Shown piece by piece: positions 21,744-33,689 of a DNA stretch of 64,000 nt. The translations under genes were made by a program, and so were the position numbers. Each line of letters begins with the position of its first letter. Position 1 is the stretch's first letter. This DNA is from Sepiola atlantica (Eukaryota > Mollusca > Cephalopoda > Sepiida > Sepiolidae): NCBI GenBank assembly GCA_963556195.1, contig OY744535.1, positions 95,928,853 through 95,992,852 on the forward strand, written 5' to 3'. Under the pieces are notes generated by a model, which saw nothing but the letters and a program-made list of their open reading frames with translations, did no database searches and was not told where the DNA came from.

Positions 21744-21812
21744 ACAACGTTCGTACCATCGGTTTCAAGCACGGAAGGACTTAGCCATCCGGCTCTCTTC
21801 AGCTTCTGTTGT
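21744..21812 (-). ncRNA. Type-I hammerhead ribozyme motif
   Basis: Minus strand order: ACAAC (21812-21808), AGAAG, CTGAAGA (21802-21796), stem II GAGC-CGGA ... TCCG-T-GCTT (one bulged T), GAAA (21766-21763), stem III CC-GAT-GG, TA (21755-21754, predicted cleavage 3' of it), CGAAC and GTTGT (21748-21744). ACAAC pairs with GTTGT and a closing G-C sits at the core, leaving an internal loop in stem I like that of natural type-I hammerheads. All core bases are present. The element body then runs to the TA tract at 21641. Confidence 0.6.
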
Positions 21813-23490
21813 CATCTGTTTCGGAAATGTGAAGTCACGTGTGACTCGTTTGGACGCGTTATTTGCTTAGAGTGTTATGTATGTCTGTTTGTTTAAATTT
21901 AGGATAAATGAAAAGACCTAAGAGAAAAAATATAATTTTATTAAAAAATATCTGTATTAATACAATTATTTCAACCCATTTTTAAAAACAAACATTTTTT
22001 TAATGATAAATTCTAGATGTTTTCAAAAGGCTTCTACATTGACGTTTTTCGTTTCCCATCCAATTGAATTCCCCAAAACTAAAACCGTTAACATTAAAAT
22101 TGGTCTTCTATTTTAATCTCATTTACCATTTTATTCAAAGATTTCAAAAAGAACCAATAATAAGAATCCTACTTGCATCCTAGTGTTCGTAAATAACTTT
22201 AGCAAATATCAAAAGACACTCAAACGAAATACTGCTATCTTCTTTCATAATGTCTTCCATCTACATCTATATATATAAAACTCAATGTCTGTATGGATGC
22301 GTGTTTATGTGTGTGTGTGTGTGTGTACTCTAAAGAAAAAATGTTAGAGAATCTAGATAAAATCTAAAAGATTATACTTATGTAAAATTAACCGAAAAAG
22401 ATAATGGTAGCATTCCCGAATCTCTAAGTTCACATATAAGGGGTCTATGGGGCAATTTCGTCAGGGGTGGTGCGATTATTTCAGCTATTTTCAGTTTAAT
22501 TTCAATTTAATTATGTATTAATTTAAATAGAAAATAATTATATTATTTAGTAAGTTGTATAAAAAACTGCAAGTCATTTCCTAAAAAATAAAAATTATTT
22601 CCTAAAAAGGTGTTACAGACCAAACAAATGTTATTTCAAGCTTAAACATGACAGACCAACGAAAATACACATTTGAAGGTGTGATTCTCCCCTTGCCATC
22701 CCCATGGTCAAATATGGAAGAACACAGTGAGTTTCGAGATTGTCCAAATGGCTGATATGAATTCTTTTTTTAACTCTATATATACAAGCATTTCAGTTCA
22801 CACTGGCAAACAGTTTATTTTTGATCAGCCGAACCGAGTACGCTAAATAACAATGGAGTCTAAGCACGCCATTGTAGAATAAAAAAAACAACTAAATTAA
22901 TTCCATTTTCCGGGGATGCCATGTAAGGACTCCATTATTACTTAAGGTACACAGCTCTCAGGAAAACAAGAGGTTAAAATGTGGACATGTCAGTATAACG
23001 CCAAAAACTTATTAATAGATTTAATACATGCAAATTGGACATTATTCTATTCTTGGATACGCGAGGTGCGATCAATGTTATTCGTTTCTATCTGGTCGGA
23101 ACTTATTTCAGTCAAAAGGTGCTGTTAGTTCACAAACGAAAAGAAAAGAATATATTTGATATACTTCACGTTTTAACGACAGTCACATAGTTATAGGGTG
23201 ACTATTTAGTTATTTAAAGCCATCTACTCATTAAGATTTTTATAATTTTAAATTTATACACAATTGCTTGCGTTGTCATGCGTACGTGTGTGTTGTCTTG
23301 CCCCAAAGTGATGAGGCGATTTCTTTAGCTTCAATCAAGAGCACACAGAGAGGCGCAAACCACTAGGTTCTTCCTGTTTAAAGAAACTGCAAAATAGAAT
23401 TTGTAAGTAAACTACGTACCGCACTGTCCGCCTGCCAAGCAAAATCCCTTGCAACCTCGCTGAAATGTTATGCCTTTGTACTAACTGCCC
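21813..23490. other. No recognised gene
   Basis: Contains a (GT)n run at about 22310-22325. Otherwise AT-rich without conserved frames. Confidence 0.4.
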
Positions 23491-23491
<1 letters not shown>

Positions 23492-23548
<57 letters not shown>

Positions 23549-23574
23549 ATATAAAATAAAATGTAGTCACCCCA
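23492..23574. repeat. (TA)n microsatellite, interrupted
   Basis: TA tract with one TTTA interruption. Confidence 0.9.
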
Positions 23575-23703
23575 AATTACATAATCAACGATGCAATAAT
23601 TTATTTCAACATTGTGGTATTTTAAAGCATCCGATTTAGACGATTACATTTTTGATACTGAAAAAAGTTTAGATTCACACTCGACAATTCTAAATATAAT
23701 TAG

Positions 23704-26700
23704 GGAGAGAGGGGGAGTAACAACTTATTTAGTACATATTTAGAGGGAGGGGGAGTAACAACTTATGTAATACATATTAAGAGACGGGGGGAGTAAGAAC
23801 TTATGTAATACATATTTAGAGAGAGGGAGAGTAACAACTTATGTAATACATAGTTAGAGAGAGGGGGAGTAACAACTTATGTAATACATATTTAGAGAGA
23901 GGGGGAGTAACAACTTATGTAATACATATTTAGAGAGAGGGGGAGTAACAACTTATGTAATACATATTTAGAGAGAGGGGGAGTAACAACTTATGTAATA
24001 CATATTTAGAGAGAAGGGGAGTAACAACTTATGTAATACATATTTAGAGAGAGGGGGAGTAACAACTTATGTAATACATATTTAGAGAGAGGGGGAGTAA
24101 CAACTTATGTAATACATATTTAGAGAGAGGGGGAGTAACAACTTATGTATACATATTTAGAGAGAGGGGGAGTAACAACTTATGTAATACATATTTAGAG
24201 AGAGGGGGAGTAACAACTTATGTAATACATATTTAGAGAGAGGGGGAGTAACAACTTATGTAATACATATCTAGAGAGAAGGGGAGTAACAACTTATGTA
24301 AAACATATTTAGAGAGAGGGGGGAGTTACAACTTATGTAATACATATTTAGAGAGAGGGGGAGTAACAACTTATGTAATACATATTTAGAGAGAGGGGGA
24401 GTAACAACTTATGTAATAGATATTTAGAGAGAGGGGGAGTAACAACTTATGTAATACATATCTAGAGAGAAGGGGTGTAACAACTTATGTAAAACATATT
24501 TAGAGAGAAAGGGGAGTAACAACTTATGTAATACATATTTAGAGAGAGGGGGAGTAACAACTTATGTAATACATATTTCAAGTAAGGGGGAGTAACAACT
24601 TATGTAATACATATTTAGAGAGAAGGGGAGTAACAACTTATGTAATACATATTTAGAGAGAGGGAGAGTAACAACTTATGTAATAGATATTTAGAGAGAG
24701 GAGGGAGTAACAACTTATGTAATACATATTTAGAGAGAGGGGGAGTAACAACTTATGTAATACATATCTAGAGAGAAGGGGAGTAACAACTTATGTAATA
24801 CATATTTAGAGAGAGGGGGAGTAACAACTTATGTAATACATATTTAGAGAGAGGGGGAGTAACAACTTATGTAATAGATATTTAGAGAGAGGGGGAGTAA
24901 CAATTTATGTAATACATATTTAAAGTTAGGGGGAGTAACAACTTATGTAATACATATTTAGAGAGAGGGGGAGTAACAACTTATGTAATACATATTTAGA
25001 GAGAGGGGGAGTGACAACTTATGTAATACATATTTAGAGAGAGGGGGAGTAACAACTTATGTAATACATATTTATAGAGAAGGGGAGTAACAACTTATGT
25101 AATACATATTTAGAGAGAGGGGGAGTAACAACGTATGTAATACATATTTAGAGAGAGGGGGAGTAACAACTTATGTAATACATATTTAGAGAGAGGGGGA
25201 GTAACAACCTATGTAATACATATTTTGAGAGAGGGGGGAGTTACAACTTATGTAATACATATTTAGAGAGAGGGGGAGTAACAACCTATGTAATACATAT
25301 TTAGAGAGAGGGGGAGTAACAACTTATGTAATACATATTTAAAAAGAGGGGGAGTAACAACTTATGTAATACATATTTAGAGAGAAGGGGAGTAACAACT
25401 TATGTAATGCATATTTAGAGAAAGGGAGAGTAACAACTTATGTAATACATATTTAGAGAGAAAGCGAGGTAACAAGTTATGTAATACATATTTAGAGAGA
25501 GGGGGAGTAACAACTTATGTAATACATATTTAGAGAGAAGGGGAGTAACAACTTATGTAATACATATCTAGAGAGAGGGGGAGTAACAACTTGTGTAATA
25601 CATATTTAGAGAGAGGGGGAGTAACAACTTATGTAATACATATTTAGAGAGAGGGGGAGTAACAACTTGTGTAATAGATATTTAGAGAGAGGGGGAGTAA
25701 CAACTTATGTAATACATATTAAGATATAGGGGGAGTAACAACTTATGTAATACATATTTAGAGAGAGGGGGAGTAACAACTTATGTAATACATATCTAGA
25801 GAGAAGGGGAGTAACAACTTATGTAATACATATTTAGAGAGAGGGGGAGTAACAACTTATGTAATACATATTTAGAGAGAGGGGGAGTAACAACTTATGT
25901 AATAGATATTTAGAGAGAGGGGGAGTAACAACTTATGTAATACATATTTAGAGATAGGGGGAGTAACAACTTATGTAATACATATCTAGAGAGAGGGGGA
26001 GTAACAACTTATGTAATACATATTTAGAGAGAGGGGGAGTGACAACTTATGTAATACATATTTAGAGAGAGGGGGAGTAACAACTTATGTGATACATATC
26101 TAGAGAGAAGGGGAGTAACAACTTATGTAATACATATTTAGAGAGAGGGGGAGTAACAACTTATGTAATACATATTTAGAGAGAGGGGGAGTAACAACTT
26201 ATGTAATAGATATTTAAAAAGAGGGGGAGTAACAACTTATGTAATACATATTTAGAGATAGGGGGAGTAACAACTTATGTAATACATATTTAGAGAGAGG
26301 GGGAGTAACAACTTATGTAATACATATTTAGAGAGAGGGGGAGTGACAACTTATGTAATACATATTTAGAGAGCGGGGGAGTAACAACTTATGTAGTACA
26401 TATTTAGAGAGAGGGGGAGTAACAACCTATGTAATACATATTTTGAGAGAGGGGGGAGTTACAACTTATGTAATACATATTTAGAGAGAGGGGGAGTAAC
26501 AACCTATGTAATACATATTTAGAGAGAGGGGGAGTAACAACTTATGTAATACATATTTAAAAAGAGGGGGAGTAACAACTTATGTAATACATATTTAGAG
26601 AGAAGGGGAGTAACAACTTATGTAATGCATATTTAGAGAAAGGGAGAGTAACAACTTATGTAATACATATTTAGAGAGAGGGCGAGGTAACAAGTTATGT

Positions 26701-27784
26701 AATACATATTTAGAGAGAGGGGGAGTAACAACTTATGTAATACATATTTAGAGAGAAGGGGAGTAACAACTTATGTAATACATATCTAGAGAGAGGGGGA
26801 GTAACAACTTGTGTAATACATATTTAGAGAGAGGGGGAGTAACAACTTATGTAATACATATTTAGAGAGAGGGGGAGTAACAACTTGTGTAATAGATATT
26901 TAGAGAGAGGGGGAGTAACAACTTATGTAATACATATTAAGATATAGGGGGAGTAACAACTTATGTAATACATATTTAGAGAGAGGGGGAGTAACAACTT
27001 ATGTAATACATATCTAGAGAGAAGGGGAGTAACAACTTATGTAATACATATTTAGAGAGAGGGGGAGTAACAACTTATGTAATACATATTTAGAGAGAGG
27101 GGGAGTAACAACTTATGTAATAGATATTTAGAGAGAGGGGGAGTAACAACTTATGTAATACATATTTAGAGATAGGGGGAGTAACAACTTATGTAATACA
27201 TATTTAGAGAGAGGGGGAGTAACAACTTATGTAATACATATTTAGAGAGAGGGGGAGTGACAACTTATGTAATACATATTTAGAGAGAGGGGGAGTAACA
27301 ACTTATGTGATACATATCTAGAGAGAAGGGGAGTAACAACTTATGTAATACATATTTAGAGAGAGGGGGAGTAACAACTTATGTAATACATATTTAGAGA
27401 GAGGGGGAGTAACAACTTATGTAATAGATATTTAAAAAGAGGGGGAGTAACAACTTATGTAATACATATTTAGAGATAGGGGGAGTAACAACTTATGTAA
27501 TACATATTTAGAGAGAGGGGGAGTAACAACTTATGTAATACATATTTAGAGAGAGGGGGAGTGACAACTTATGTAATACATATTTAGAGAGCGGGGGAGT
27601 AACAACTTATGTAGTACATATTTAGAGAGAAGGGGAGTAACAACTTATGTAATACATATTTAGAGAGAGGGGGAGTAACAACTTATGTAATACATATCTA
27701 GAGAGAGGGGGAGTAACAACTTATGTAATACATATTTAGAGAGAGGGGGAGTAACAACTTATGTAATACATATCTAGAGAGATG
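23704..27784. repeat. 38-bp satellite, about 107 units
   Basis: The unit is GGGGGAGTAACAACTTATG followed by TAATACATATTTAGAGAGA, 38 bp. Units carry recurrent variants (ACATATCTAG, TAATAGATAT, GTGACAAC, TTAAAAAGAG). These variants recur at a fixed 1,218-bp offset between about 25193-26400 and 26411-27618, giving a near-identical higher-order duplication. There is no coding sequence. The spacers do not vary as in a CRISPR array, and the units are head to tail. Confidence 0.97.
26411..27618. repeat. Second copy of a 1,218-bp higher-order satellite block
   Basis: Marker variants of the first block (about 25193-26400) appear again shifted by exactly 1,218 bp: CAACCTATG at 25207/26425, AAGATATAGG at 25721/26939, GATACATATC at 26091/27309, TATTTAAAAA at 26211/27429 and GCGGGGGA at 26373/27591. 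Only a few differences separate the copies, so the duplication is recent. Confidence 0.9.
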
Positions 27785-28090
27785 GGGAAATTTGAAGCAT
27801 ATTTAATGTATAAGTATGTAGTGAGAAGGGAATTGCACATTTATTACAGACAGGGAAGGGGAGGGCATATGTATAAGTAGAAATTGCAAAAGTGGAGGAG
27901 GTTCATGTTTCTCAAAAATCAGGTCGTGTCAAAAATTACCAGTATTAACCCTCCCTCTGCTCTTACTGTCTAGCGACTAATGTATATAGATTATATATGC
28001 TCAAATGTCCCCCTCTCTTTATTACATTTTATTTTATTCTTGCTCTGTTTATTACATTCAGCTCTCATACCCGTACTTCCTATTGCTATT
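27785..28090. other. No recognised feature
   Basis: Nothing recognised. Confidence 0.3.
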
Positions 28091-28100
28091 ATTTCATTAT

Positions 28101-28101
28101 A

Positions 28102-28144
<43 letters not shown>

Positions 28145-28145
28145 A
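28101..28145. repeat. (AC)n-(TA)n microsatellite
   Basis: AC run then TA, at the 3' side of the minus-strand SINE. Confidence 0.95.
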
Positions 28146-28320
28146 TTTGTACCAATAAATATGTAATTATTATCCACGTATGTATACGTTTCATCCTAAC
28201 GGAATATTAAGTATGGAGTTAACCCTTCAAATCAGTAACACGATTCGAATCCTGTAACACTGTAAATTCTGAGCGCTCAAACTAATGAGTCTAATTAAAA
28301 CTGTTAAGCGGTAACTAGAG
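28146..28320 (-). mobile_element. tRNA-derived SINE, TA-tailed family
   Basis: The minus strand has a B-box-like ACAGGATTCGAATCGTG and then the shared body end AACGTATACATACGTGGATAATAATTACATA before the TA/AC tract (the body end is here described in two parts: AACGTATACATACG and TGGATAATAATTACAT). The A box is diverged. Confidence 0.6.
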
Positions 28321-28404
28321 AAATAACTCCTACATTATGTTAATTCAGGCGGACTTTATAGTGTTTAAAAGATTACGTAGATAGGACTTGCATTTTGGCT
28401 TAAA

Positions 28405-28406
<2 letters not shown>

Positions 28407-28470
<64 letters not shown>
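28407..28470. repeat. (TA)n microsatellite
   Basis: Pure TA tract. Confidence 0.95.
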
Positions 28471-28473
<3 letters not shown>

Positions 28474-28888
28474 AAAAAGCATGAAATCAACCGAACTAAG
28501 ATAAATATTAACAACTAACACTAAGTTCATACATACAAACAATTGTACCAACAGATTAGACATCTTCGAAGCCCTACACATAAACAAATTGACGTATTTT
28601 TAATTTGACAATAAGTTCTACAAGTATAAATTCGGACTCCCTAGATTGTCTGTTCTTAGAATTCCTAGTCAAAACACTTTAGATATATTCATGACATTCT
28701 AATATTTCTACCCGAAGACACACAGTGAAAATCTCAACAACAGATTGACCACAGTTTGGCCCTCAAAAAGATTAACTTATGTACCAGCGAAAAATAATTT
28801 GATACCATTTTTAGACACACTTGTAATTAAATCCAACAAAAACTTATCATTTTCAGTGCATCACAAAAACAACGATTATTTATTCAGA

Positions 28889-29256
28889 CAGGGTGATTCA
28901 TAAGTCACTTAGCTATTTTAAATGATTACCATATGAAGCACAAACATACTATGTTCTTTTGATGATTGTCATCTTACTCTCTAATTACTGCTATCTGTTA
29001 TTTTGAATTTGTTCGTTTATATATTTGTTTCTATATATATTTATTTTTATTTATTTAAATGTTATGCTACAAAGAGTCGTAAATTCTTTGCAAAAAGAAT
29101 AGAGCTATGCATGCAGAACGACGGTGGATTTTTTAAAATTTTGCTGTAATTTTAAATGAATTTGTTGAATTAACTTTCTGTTTGGTATTACCGTATTTTT
29201 TAACTTTTGAATTTCAAAAGTAAATAGCTAAGTGAAGTGACTTATGAATCACCCTG
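28889..29256. mobile_element. Mariner-like MITE
   Basis: The 368-bp element has inverted ends CAGGGTGATTCATAAGTCAC (28889) and its mirror image ending at 29256. The inner TTAGCTATTT is shared, with 4 extra bases in one end. TA follows at 29257-29258. The left flank is GA, perhaps a mutated TA. The start CAGGGTG-TTCA-AAGTC resembles the ends of the complete transposon at 55969-57299. There is no transposase frame, so it is non-autonomous. Confidence 0.75.
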
Positions 29257-29280
29257 TATGTGTGTGCGTATATATTGCTG

Positions 29281-29950
<670 letters not shown>

Positions 29951-30012
<62 letters not shown>

Positions 30013-30241
30013 GAGCACTAAAAGCGAACTTTTAGGGAAGGTAACACCTAATGTGATAGTATACAGCTCAATATACAGGATAGAGCAGATAGATTTGATC
30101 TTTGAAAAGCCTGGCTTAAGGAAAAATTAATAGAAAAATGAATTGAATAAATTGCCGTTTCGCGGAATATACCTTGCATTGAGCAAATGAATTGAAAAAA
30201 GATCTGCCTCCGTCGCTTTTCTAATTCCTTTCCCCCCTCTA

Positions 30242-30310
<69 letters not shown>
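29951..30310 (+). mobile_element. TA-bounded element with hammerhead 3' half
   Basis: A single-copy body lies between TA tracts at 29951-30011 and 30243-30309. CAATATACAGGATAGAGCAG resembles the body block at 13400 and 45060. At about 30097-30120 a hammerhead 3' half is seen: AGAT-TTG-ATCT hairpin, GAAA, AGC-CTG-GCT, TA, AGGAA. The CTGANGA box is not recognisable here. The AGGAA(A)..ATGAATTGAATAA downstream block is shared with 57638. Confidence 0.5.
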
Positions 30311-30312
<2 letters not shown>

Positions 30313-30379
30313 CCAGGTCAACATCTGCACTATAAATATGTAGCGAATTTCAACCGGGTTTATAGAAGATGATCAATAT

Positions 30380-30748
30380 TAAATGGAACTTTCATATTCA
30401 TGTGATTATTTTTATTTATACAGACATGTACATAATCTGCGACACTAGCATGTCGATGTTATCGATCAACAGCTGTTGGAAAATTAGTTCTTATCAGGGA
30501 AAATAAAAATCTGATTTTTCTCTTAGGTCATACTTCTTTTTTAATATGACTTAAGGGAAGGATCAGATTTTTAATCTGCCTCATAAGATATCAGTTTTTA
30601 ACAGCTGCTGATCGATAACATCGACATATCAGTGTCGCAGATTATGTACATGTCTATATAAATAAAAATCATCATATATATATATATATATGTATATATG
30701 TATTTGGTTATATATATATATATTTATATATATATATATATATATATG
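30380..30748. mobile_element. Inverted dimer beside (TA)n
   Basis: Arms of about 130 bp (30401-30535 and 30545-30672) mirror each other around about 30537. Shared blocks are GACATGTACATAATCTGCGA, TCGATGTTATCGATC and ATCAGATTTTTA. The arms start at a TATGAC(T/C)TAAG step, similar to the TTA/AGG cleavage context of the hammerhead at 58971. An irregular TA tract follows at 30674. Confidence 0.7.
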
Positions 30749-30829
30749 AATTAATTAAATTAAAATATAAACAAAATGAATAAAACCAATACTTTTCAAA
30801 AGTGCTCAATATATATTAGAGCTTTTTAT

Positions 30830-30938
30830 ATTAAAATAAACATAATTTGAGAATCCGACAATTGTTTCAAGTATATATATAGGAGTAGAAGAGGGTCGGA
30901 AACAATTGTCGGATATTCAAACTATGTTTATTTTATAT
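30830..30938. mobile_element. Inverted dimer with hammerhead 3' halves
   Basis: Arms 30832-30869 and 30899-30936 mirror each other. Both arms start inward with GAAACAATTGTCGGAT, which reads as the GAAA box, palindromic stem III CAATTG and a UC cleavage step. The 5' box CTGANGA appears eroded (GTAGAAGA before the right arm). TA tract at 30943. Confidence 0.55.
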
Positions 30939-30941
30939 TTA

Positions 30942-30942
<1 letters not shown>

Positions 30943-31000
<58 letters not shown>

Positions 31001-31017
31001 CTTTTTTTTCCCTTTTA

Positions 31018-31087
<70 letters not shown>

Positions 31088-31110
31088 TAAAAAGGAAATA
31101 AAGAAAGAAA
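30943..31110. repeat. Two (TA)n tracts with inverted flanks
   Basis: TA at 30943-30998 and 31019-31085. TTTCCCTTTTAGAATATA before and TATATTCTAAAAAGGAAA after the second tract are inverted, forming a cruciform-prone hairpin around TA. Confidence 0.85.
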
Positions 31111-31740
31111 AAATACTTTGCCTATTATATCATATTATTGTTTTTTCGGTTTAATGGCGCTATTCAATCTTCCTGTTTTTTTTGTTGTTTTTCTCTCCAC
31201 ATTGCTCTTGTTCCCGTTTTTAAGCGATATTCGCCGACGTTTCTCTTGACAATGTGTCAGTCGAAAGGTACCTTGGGATTTAGTTTTGTTCTGTTTATAT
31301 TAGTCGATCTTTTCATTCATTTAATAAGATTTTTATCGACGATTAAATATATTATTTAATATTTCCTTTTTGTTTGTCTTGTGATAGTGCCTTGACACGC
31401 TATGACTCCGTTCGTCATATTTAAAACCATTATATATATAAATATATATGAAATGAATTTTCTGAACAGAACAGATCATGCCACTTTAATGTCTCCTTAC
31501 GAATATTAAAATGAAGATATAATGGAAGTAGACGTTACATTTCGTATCCTTATCAAAATATGATTAAACATCATTACATGATTTTAAAAATGTCTGAAAT
31601 TTTCGGCTGCAACCAAACGGGTTTTGAGAAAAAGTTTTAATTCAGACAATCTTACCTTTATTGCTGTCTGATGACTACGGATCAAATTTTTGGCGAATCT
31701 GAAATATTTGAATTTCAAATGTAAGATTTAAGCCATTTTA
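31111..31740. other. No recognised gene
   Basis: T-rich at the start and otherwise undistinguished. Confidence 0.35.
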
Positions 31741-31742
31741 TG

Positions 31743-32170
31743 ACCCCTAACCCTAACCCTAACCCTAACCCCTGTTAAACTACTTTAAGAAACAGAAAGT
31801 TGGGGAATATATATTAATTAACGTTTGATAGATATTGTAATAAGTTCACAAAAATCGGAGATATCTGAATTTTCCCTGCTGCTCCACTTGCGTCAAACGA
31901 ATTTTTTTCATGGAAATCGCCCCAGACAAGGCATGAAGCCACTTTATGGAAAGAGCTAAAAACAGACATTACCACTTCATGGTCAGATTCGGAACAAGAA
32001 GACAGCAATTCTACCCCCTTTACCAGAAAAATCGCTCATGGAATGTGAGGACTAAAAGACAACTTAAGAGAAGCGAGAGTTACGAATCTGACGAAAGTAA
32101 ATCTAAGATTAGAGTTCGGGTTAGGGTTTAGGTTAAGGGCGAATGTAAGGGTTAGGGCTAGGGTTATGAG
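31743..32170. repeat. Block flanked by telomere-like repeats in inverted orientation
   Basis: CCCTAA units (four to five) at 31743-31772 and degenerate TTAGGG-type units at about 32117-32167 enclose about 345 bp. The enclosed block contains GGCATGAAGCCAC, whose neighbourhood (GTGGCTTCATGCCTTGTCTG on the other strand) recurs at 43031-43062 and 55270-55303. It is an interspersed element with telomere-like ends or an interstitial telomeric relic. Confidence 0.7.
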
Positions 32171-32297
32171 TTGAACTAAGTTTACTTACATTACGAGTCC
32201 TTACACCTTACGGCTCTCTTGATAAAATTGACAATGATAAGATAATCTTTTACACACAAATACATAAAAGTATACACATACCAAACTCAAACCAAAA

Positions 32298-32348
<51 letters not shown>
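32298..32348. repeat. (TA)n microsatellite
   Basis: Pure TA tract. Confidence 0.95.
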
Positions 32349-32352
<4 letters not shown>

Positions 32353-32469
32353 TTAATGACAATATATATATTAGCATATACTATCAGTGCCCTTTTACTT
32401 TGCAGTCTCCTTAAAAATCCAGCTCGATGATTGTGAATTAGTGACAACAGAGCAAATATAAGTCAGGTT

Positions 32470-32692
32470 CATATTATATTCCAATAACCCTGTTTTTATT
32501 TTATTATCTTTATTTTTATTTTTTTGCATTTCCAATAAACATAACATTTCTGTAAGATATATTTGGCAGAAGACAAATGAAACGGACCGTAAAAAATATA
32601 TCTCACAGCAATATGATGTTTTTTTGGAAATGCAAAAAATAAAAATAAAATAAAATAAAATAAAAACATGGTTATTGTAATATAATAGGAAC
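32470..32692. mobile_element. Inverted repeat centred on a hammerhead-like core
   Basis: Arms of about 95 bp (about 32470-32570 and 32596-32692) mirror each other, including ATTATATTCCAATAACC and TTTTTGCATTTCC. The centre contains AGATATATTT, GG, CAGAAGA, a minimal linker, GAAA (32579-32582), CG-GAC-CG and TA (32590-32591). AAATATATCT then pairs perfectly with AGATATATTT. It resembles a hammerhead whose stem I is the whole palindrome, but U4 of the core is A and stem II is nearly absent. Confidence 0.5.
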
Positions 32693-32754
32693 TTTTTACG
32701 ACAGCTTCCTTTAAATAGAATTAATCTCTCGCTTATTTACTGAGTTGTTGACAA

Positions 32755-32907
32755 CGGCCGTGCGGACAAAGCCATTTGAGTTTGAAATATTACTCTACTT
32801 CCGGGGTTCCAGTCCGCCGACCGATGTCAATAATCATTTTTTACACTGACGATTCCCGTAAGGATGAAATGTATACGTGTGTAGATAATTTTTTTTATAA
32901 TTTATTA

Positions 32908-32970
<63 letters not shown>
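32755..32970 (+). mobile_element. tRNA-derived SINE, TA-tailed family
   Basis: A-box-like GGCCGTGCGGACAAAGC, B-box-like GGGGTTCCAGTCC, then the family body end GAAATGTATACGTGTGTAGA and a TA tract at 32910-32970. Confidence 0.65.
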
Positions 32971-32971
<1 letters not shown>

Positions 32972-33163
32972 TTAAGTTTGAAATACCCGATTTTTAGTCT
33001 GTCATTCATAAGTTTTAAATATCAATTATGTTGGTCTCGCTTATATTTGAAACGGAATTGTCATTCCTTACAGAATGTAAGAACTTACGTTCATATATTG
33101 GCCAGAATTAGTTAATCATCCTGGACAGAAGTCAGAATTATAGTCTATGCATAGTTACTTATT
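32971..33163. other. No recognised feature
   Basis: Unremarkable flank of the U2-SINE insertion. Confidence 0.3.
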
Positions 33164-33177
33164 CAGTTATGTATGCT

Positions 33178-33550
33178 TTTGGCTAAGATCAAAGTGTAGT
33201 ATCTGTTCCGATGGATACTGCACCCCATACTGGTATTGTCTTGTCCTTCGGGGCTTGACTTACGCCGGTCAATGGGTCTGTCCTGTGCAGTTCTAGGAGG
33301 TCCACCCTCCCAAGCTTTGCCTCCCCTCTTTGGGGAGGAGTAAGTTTATTGCTTACTGTTTGAGGCGCCCATACGGGGGAAGGCTGACGGGGCTGCCCAG
33401 GCAATTTTTAAATGGCCAGAGTGCTCACCTCTCGGGCGCTGGCTTTTCAAACCCCACTATACCGACCCGACCTTGGGTCACATCTTACTTGTGGGAGTAG
33501 GATAAAAACTGGCCTTGTGCCTAACTCCTGGAGAGGAGTAAATCAATACT
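33178..33550 (+). mobile_element. U2-snRNA-headed SINE, copy 3, with target duplication
   Basis: Begins TTGGCTAAGATCAAAGTGTA..GTATCTGTTCCGATGG, matching U2 snRNA from about its ninth stem nucleotide. The body has TTACGCCGGTC, CTGTCCTGTGCAGTTCTAGG, CCTCCCCTCTTTGGGGAGGA, TTTTCAAACCCCACT, CTTGTGGGAGTAGGATAAAA and CTGGCCTTGTGCCTAACTCC. It ends GGAGTAAATCAATA. CAGTTATGTATGCT (33164-33177) and CAGTTATATATGCT (33551-33564) flank it, a 14-bp duplication with one mismatch, which shows retroposition. Confidence 0.88.
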
Positions 33551-33689
33551 CAGTTATATATGCTAGATATATTGATGTGGTCATTCATTCAGGAATCTGT
33601 GGTCACTAATATAAAATCCCTTATATAAAACGGGTATTCATGAATCAAAAATAAAACCTGACACACATTTGCTGAATAACCTATGAGCA

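Noticed and set aside
23704..27784. CRISPR-like array
   Set aside because: Units are contiguous and nearly identical with no variable spacers, and the context is eukaryotic.
31743..31772. Chromosome end
   Set aside because: Only four to five CCCTAA units, with ordinary sequence on both sides.
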